Positions 60,893 through 64,000 of a stretch of 64,000 nt of DNA are shown here, one piece after another (within the stretch, counting starts at the first letter, position 1; every line of letters starts with the position of its first letter). Source of the DNA: Owenia fusiformis (taxonomy: Eukaryota; Annelida; Polychaeta; Sabellida; Oweniidae); the NCBI GenBank assembly GCA_903813345.2, contig CAIIXF020000009.1, positions 36,323,759 to 36,387,758 on the forward strand. The letters are read 5' to 3'. The position numbers were made by a program, and so were the translations under genes. The notes under the pieces are model-generated. The model did no database searches and was not told the DNA's origin. It saw only the letters and a list, made by a program, of their open reading frames with translations.

Positions 60893-61750
60893 GAGAGCTA
60901 TTAATGCAGAGTAAACGGCTATATATATTCTAAACAGACAGGATATTTCTCCTGAGCCGATCAGGCGTAGAAAGGGGCGTTTGCTACCCATTAGATAGAA
61001 AATAGCAAGAATGTTTTTTATTTGAAGCTTATGGTATGAGGTTCCATATCCATCCGCCAAAAGGTATGACCCATATATAGTCCATTTAAAAACCTGTGGT
61101 ATCATTCTAAATAACCCATAGTTGGCTTCTAGGGTACCTAGTATGCCACTATTTGGTATCAAAATAAAGAGGAGTTCAACTTTCATTTGAATTACGAAAA
61201 TAGCGATGTAGGTGAAAATAGTTCCGAACGTGAGCATGTTTACTACGCGTTTGCCCGTCATATCAGAATTAAGGAAGTGGTAGCAAACGCAAGTTACAAT
61301 AAACGGACGCTGATATCTCAAAAAGTAACCTGACTCCCTATAATTTGATGTAGGTCAATCGAACCCCTATATGGACAGGTGCATTTTGATATATAACACT
61401 ATGGGGGGTAAGCGTTTCATAGTTGGTCACGAACGCCATATGTGCAAAGTATTGTTATGAATTTTCGAATTTGGTGTTGGATTACGGTACTCATACCTTA
61501 TAGCACAATTTTTGATGGAAGTTGCATTTGGCTCCCTTAGTTAATGGCCACGATTCCATCTCGCATGAGAGAGCTACCAAACGCAAAGTAAACAGTGATA
61601 TATTCTAAATTAGATATTTCTCCTGTGCCATGGCGTAGTAAGGGTAGAGAGCGACGGGGGCGAAAGCATCCCATCCCCTCCCCTAACTGTATATATCGAC
61701 CATTAGATAGAATAAGAAAAGAGCTTTAAAATGTTTTTTAATTGAAGCTT
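60893..61750. repeat. Diverged direct duplication (about 60893-61030 and 61567-61750)
   Basis: Both copies share gagagctac/gagagctatt, gtaaac, gatatttctcctg, cgtag, ccattagatagaa, and ttttttaattgaagctt in the same order. The right copy carries an extra GC-rich insertion. The 143-codon minus-strand frame over 60890-61321 has no family features. Confidence 0.6.
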
Positions 61751-61872
61751 GTAGGACAATTTTGATGGAAGTTGAATCAATTTTTGTCGAAATAAATTAT
61801 GGCTCACTACAAGTTAATGCCTGTACGATTCCATACTGCAAAAGAAGCACTATGCCCCCCCTCAAAAGAAAA

Positions 61873-61950
61873 AAGTGGGTCCTGCAGGGATTCGAACTCG
61901 GGTTTGAGTGTGTTCGAGTCCTGCTCCCTAACCACTAGGCTACCAGTGAT
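61873..61950 (-). tRNA. tRNA-like sequence, probably a pseudogene or SINE head
   Basis: Minus strand reads ggtagcctagtggttaggg (box A) and gagttcgaatccctgcagg (box B), about 40 bases apart, with a T run after it (Pol III terminator). The T-stem has mismatches and no good acceptor stem forms, so a functional tRNA is unlikely. No anticodon is claimed. Confidence 0.45.
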
Positions 61951-62648
61951 GAGGTTATTTCAAGAGTAAAAGTAGTGGATTTATTTATGAAATTGTCGGC
62001 TCTCTAGCAAAAACACGTAGCAGCCACTTGCGTACCGACAATTGTCGGTTCTCTATCTGGCACTACTAGGTGACGAGAATTACATCATTATCGTGCGGTA
62101 CCTCTGTACTTACCGCAAGTCACTCTCTGAAAATTCAGTGTAATGAATCCTCTTGAAAAAACACTTAACATTACCTTTCAGTGATGGTAATACGTACATG
62201 TGTAAACCTGGTATTGTCCTTTTATCAGGTTAAGTTTCCCAATAAAAAAATTAAAAATTGAATGTGATATAGACGTTCAAATATGAATGTAAAAGCAACC
62301 TGTTCAGAGTATGTTTTTAAGATTTTTAAGGTTGCGGAACACCGCAACTTATCACATACTATGTAAAATTCCAGTAATCTGATTGGTTGGTTACCATGTG
62401 AGTTTTCCCGTCTCACACGTTACTAGAGGCAACCAGTGATGACGTTTCATATTTTAAAAGAAAACAGTATGACGTCATATTACTTCACAAGAAAGTATGA
62501 ATGCAACGGTATGACGTCATATTATTTCAAAGCGAAATTTCAAAACACACAAAAATGGTAATAGTTACCATGAGTACAGAGTACTGAACTGAGTCATACT
62601 GTCCAAATCAAAATGCTTCATAATTCCTAGACATGTGATAAAATCGTC

Positions 62649-62787
62649 ATCACACGTTTCAGCTTATGTGATACAGGAAATATTCCACTCGGGTAACAAT
62701 GTATTACCACTCAAGCTTCGCTTTCGTGGATGATACAGTATTACCTTTCGTGGAATATTTCCTGTATCACATGCTGAAACGTGTGAT
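62649..62787. mobile_element. Palindromic MITE with AAGCTTCGCTTTCG core
   Basis: atcacacgtttcagcttatg, tgatacaggaaatattccac pair with gtggaatatttcctgtatca, catgctgaaacgtgtgat. The loop contains a variant of the agcgaagcga core seen at 22805 and 24898. Confidence 0.88.
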
Positions 62788-63620
62788 AACTGATATTTAA
62801 GGTTAGTTTGTATGTTAGGAATTTTGCTGCAATCCTCAATAAAGTCACATGTTATTTTTCAATTAGGAATCACTCCTTCATCACATTCATTGTCTATATT
62901 TTCAGTTTTGCACAAAAAAATGCACTAATGTACCTAGAAAAGACTGGTGAGAACATTTGCTTCGTAAAATGCATAAAAACGAGAAAATTCAGTGACAGAA
63001 GGTTAATTACGAACGTACACGAGATTTTTGAGATTTTTGACGAACATGAATTCCTGGAAAGATATCGTATGCATTAAATTGTTATATATCAAAATGCATA
63101 TTGATAGAATCTGCAAGAATGAAGCATCAAATGAAACGATCGCAAGCACTTCCTTTTAATGCAGGTATATTGTTGTAATTATATTCTCGAAAATGTGAAC
63201 TATCTCCCCTTTAATTTCTAGAGGATACTAGATCCATTTTGCCTTTGCCCGGCTGTACTATACTAATGCAAGGCGCTACAAAATGTTGATGTAAAAACCG
63301 GTAAAACCCCGAAGACTTGGAAGTAAAAATTCCGGTATTATGGCCATTTTTTGATAAAAAAATGTGACTCCGAGGTCGTGATTTACAAGGGACACTATGG
63401 CTAAAATGGGTCAAACTGACATTCCTGCCATAATAAGTGACACGGTCGTCATGACCACAGATTGCGGACACGGAAATTACATGCGGACACCTAATGAATT
63501 TGCGGATAGCTTCATGAATACCACGCAACGCAATAAAATGCGGACACGCAATGGGTCCGCAAATAAACTACGGACACGCAAGCTTGCGGATCTTTCATGA
63601 ATTAGGCCTCTGGAGCCACT
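62788..63620. other. Gene-free segment
   Basis: AT-rich to about 63220. Then comes a stretch with repeated gcggacacg/caatgcggacacgc motifs (about 63465-63590), an imperfect 20-30 bp repeat. No gene supported. Confidence 0.45.
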
Positions 63621-63626
63621 CCGATA

Positions 63627-63845
63627 TTCATAATGTACACGAATGACATTTGTATATCTTGGATTGCTTCTAGTTTGGCTTATAAAGTGTGTAGCCTCTT
63701 ATATCTGGATGTTTCTCTGCCATGTTATTTTCAATAAGATTAACATGGCTGAAATTCTTCAAATTACAAGACGGCACAGGCTTATTGCACAAAAAACTAA
63801 AAAATCTGAAATATACAAATGTCATTCATGTACATTATGAATATA
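63627..63845. mobile_element. MITE with ~31-bp TIRs sharing its core with 47591-47979
   Basis: ttcataatgtacacgaatga, catttgtatat and its inverted match at 63815-63845 form the ends. The core tttctctgccatgttatttt..taacatggctgaaa is shared with the MITE at 47591. It abuts the right 94-bp repeat. Confidence 0.85.
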
Positions 63846-64000
63846 CTTTTCCATATATTATTGCACAATGGTCTCCCAATTTCTTATTTTTGCCGTTCTA
63901 CTGACGAAATGAAGCAGTGAAATGGACTCTACAGTTGGGGACAAAAATAAATGACAGGTCGATTTTCGATCACCATTTCCTAATTATGGTGGTCTGAAAG

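Larger units (their letters stand above)
60484..63930. mobile_element. 3.4 kb segment bounded by 94-bp inverted repeats
   Basis: 60484-60577 (agagtccatttcactgcttc..tatggaaaagtatattcat) recurs inverted at 63837-63930 with only a few changes. The interior is a patchwork of palindromes, a ~140-bp direct duplication, a tRNA-like sequence and another MITE, with no credible protein gene. It is either a composite fold-back transposon or two separate insertions; no clear TSD was seen. Confidence 0.65.

Noticed and set aside
60890-61321. 143-codon minus-strand ORF with hydrophobic stretches
   Set aside because: No family motif. It lies across a diverged direct repeat and the matching right copy (61567-61750) does not keep the frame; best read as chance.
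61873-61950. Functional tRNA gene
   Set aside because: Boxes A and B are good, but acceptor and T stems do not pair well; kept only as a tRNA-like sequence.

Overview
Eukaryotic nuclear DNA from an intron-rich, AT-rich animal genome. It holds parts or all of five conserved or clearly structured genes, one nested EF-hand gene, and a very dense load of short non-autonomous transposons, fold-back elements and minisatellites. Gene content (ecdysoneless, LAMTOR2, prefoldin 1, ARL6IP1, a Ly6/uPAR protein, a sarcoplasmic calcium-binding-like protein) says bilaterian. The repeat style (GTAGCCAGG-type elements, GGTATGG fold-backs, GTCCGTCC elements, pogo-type CAGTAAAACC ends) suggests a marine invertebrate. 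The phylum cannot be fixed by eye.

Layout: (1) 1-32232, minus strand: 5' two thirds of ecdysoneless (ECD). Seven exons are recovered, 292 codons, with introns up to 12.4 kb; the gene runs off the left edge. Its introns hold two intact copies of a 9-bp-TSD element carrying promoter-like motifs, a 2.6 kb fold-back element with 500-bp arms, palindromic MITEs, tandem repeats and one unexplained exon-like ORF. (2) 32233-32391: a 159-bp head-to-head intergenic promoter. (3) 32392-42927, plus strand: complete LAMTOR2 (4 exons, 125 aa). Its 8 kb intron 2 holds a dead LINE, an antisense intronless EF-hand gene, a tRNA-derived SINE and, directly before exon 3, about 12 tandem copies of exon 3's own splice acceptor plus first ~40 coding bases. 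(4) 45094-46664, plus: complete 3-exon GPI-type Ly6/uPAR protein. (5) 48432-51067, plus: complete PFDN1 (4 exons, 123 aa). (6) 54283-59663, minus: complete ARL6IP1 (6 exons, 204 aa), convergent with PFDN1. Its first exon and upstream region lie in an inverted duplication (about 59580-60230). (7) 60230-64000: gene-free repeat territory framed by 94-bp inverted repeats, with palindromes, a tRNA-like sequence and a nested MITE.

The genes do not form a pathway. ECD acts in pre-mRNA splicing and cell-cycle control, LAMTOR2 in lysosomal Ragulator, PFDN1 in cytosolic chaperoning and ARL6IP1 in ER membrane shaping; these are housekeeping genes in ordinary animal clustering. The least ordinary signal is the LAMTOR2 splice-acceptor minisatellite. 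Exons were assembled by hand from protein recall plus GT/AG boundaries; reading phase is consistent at every junction given.
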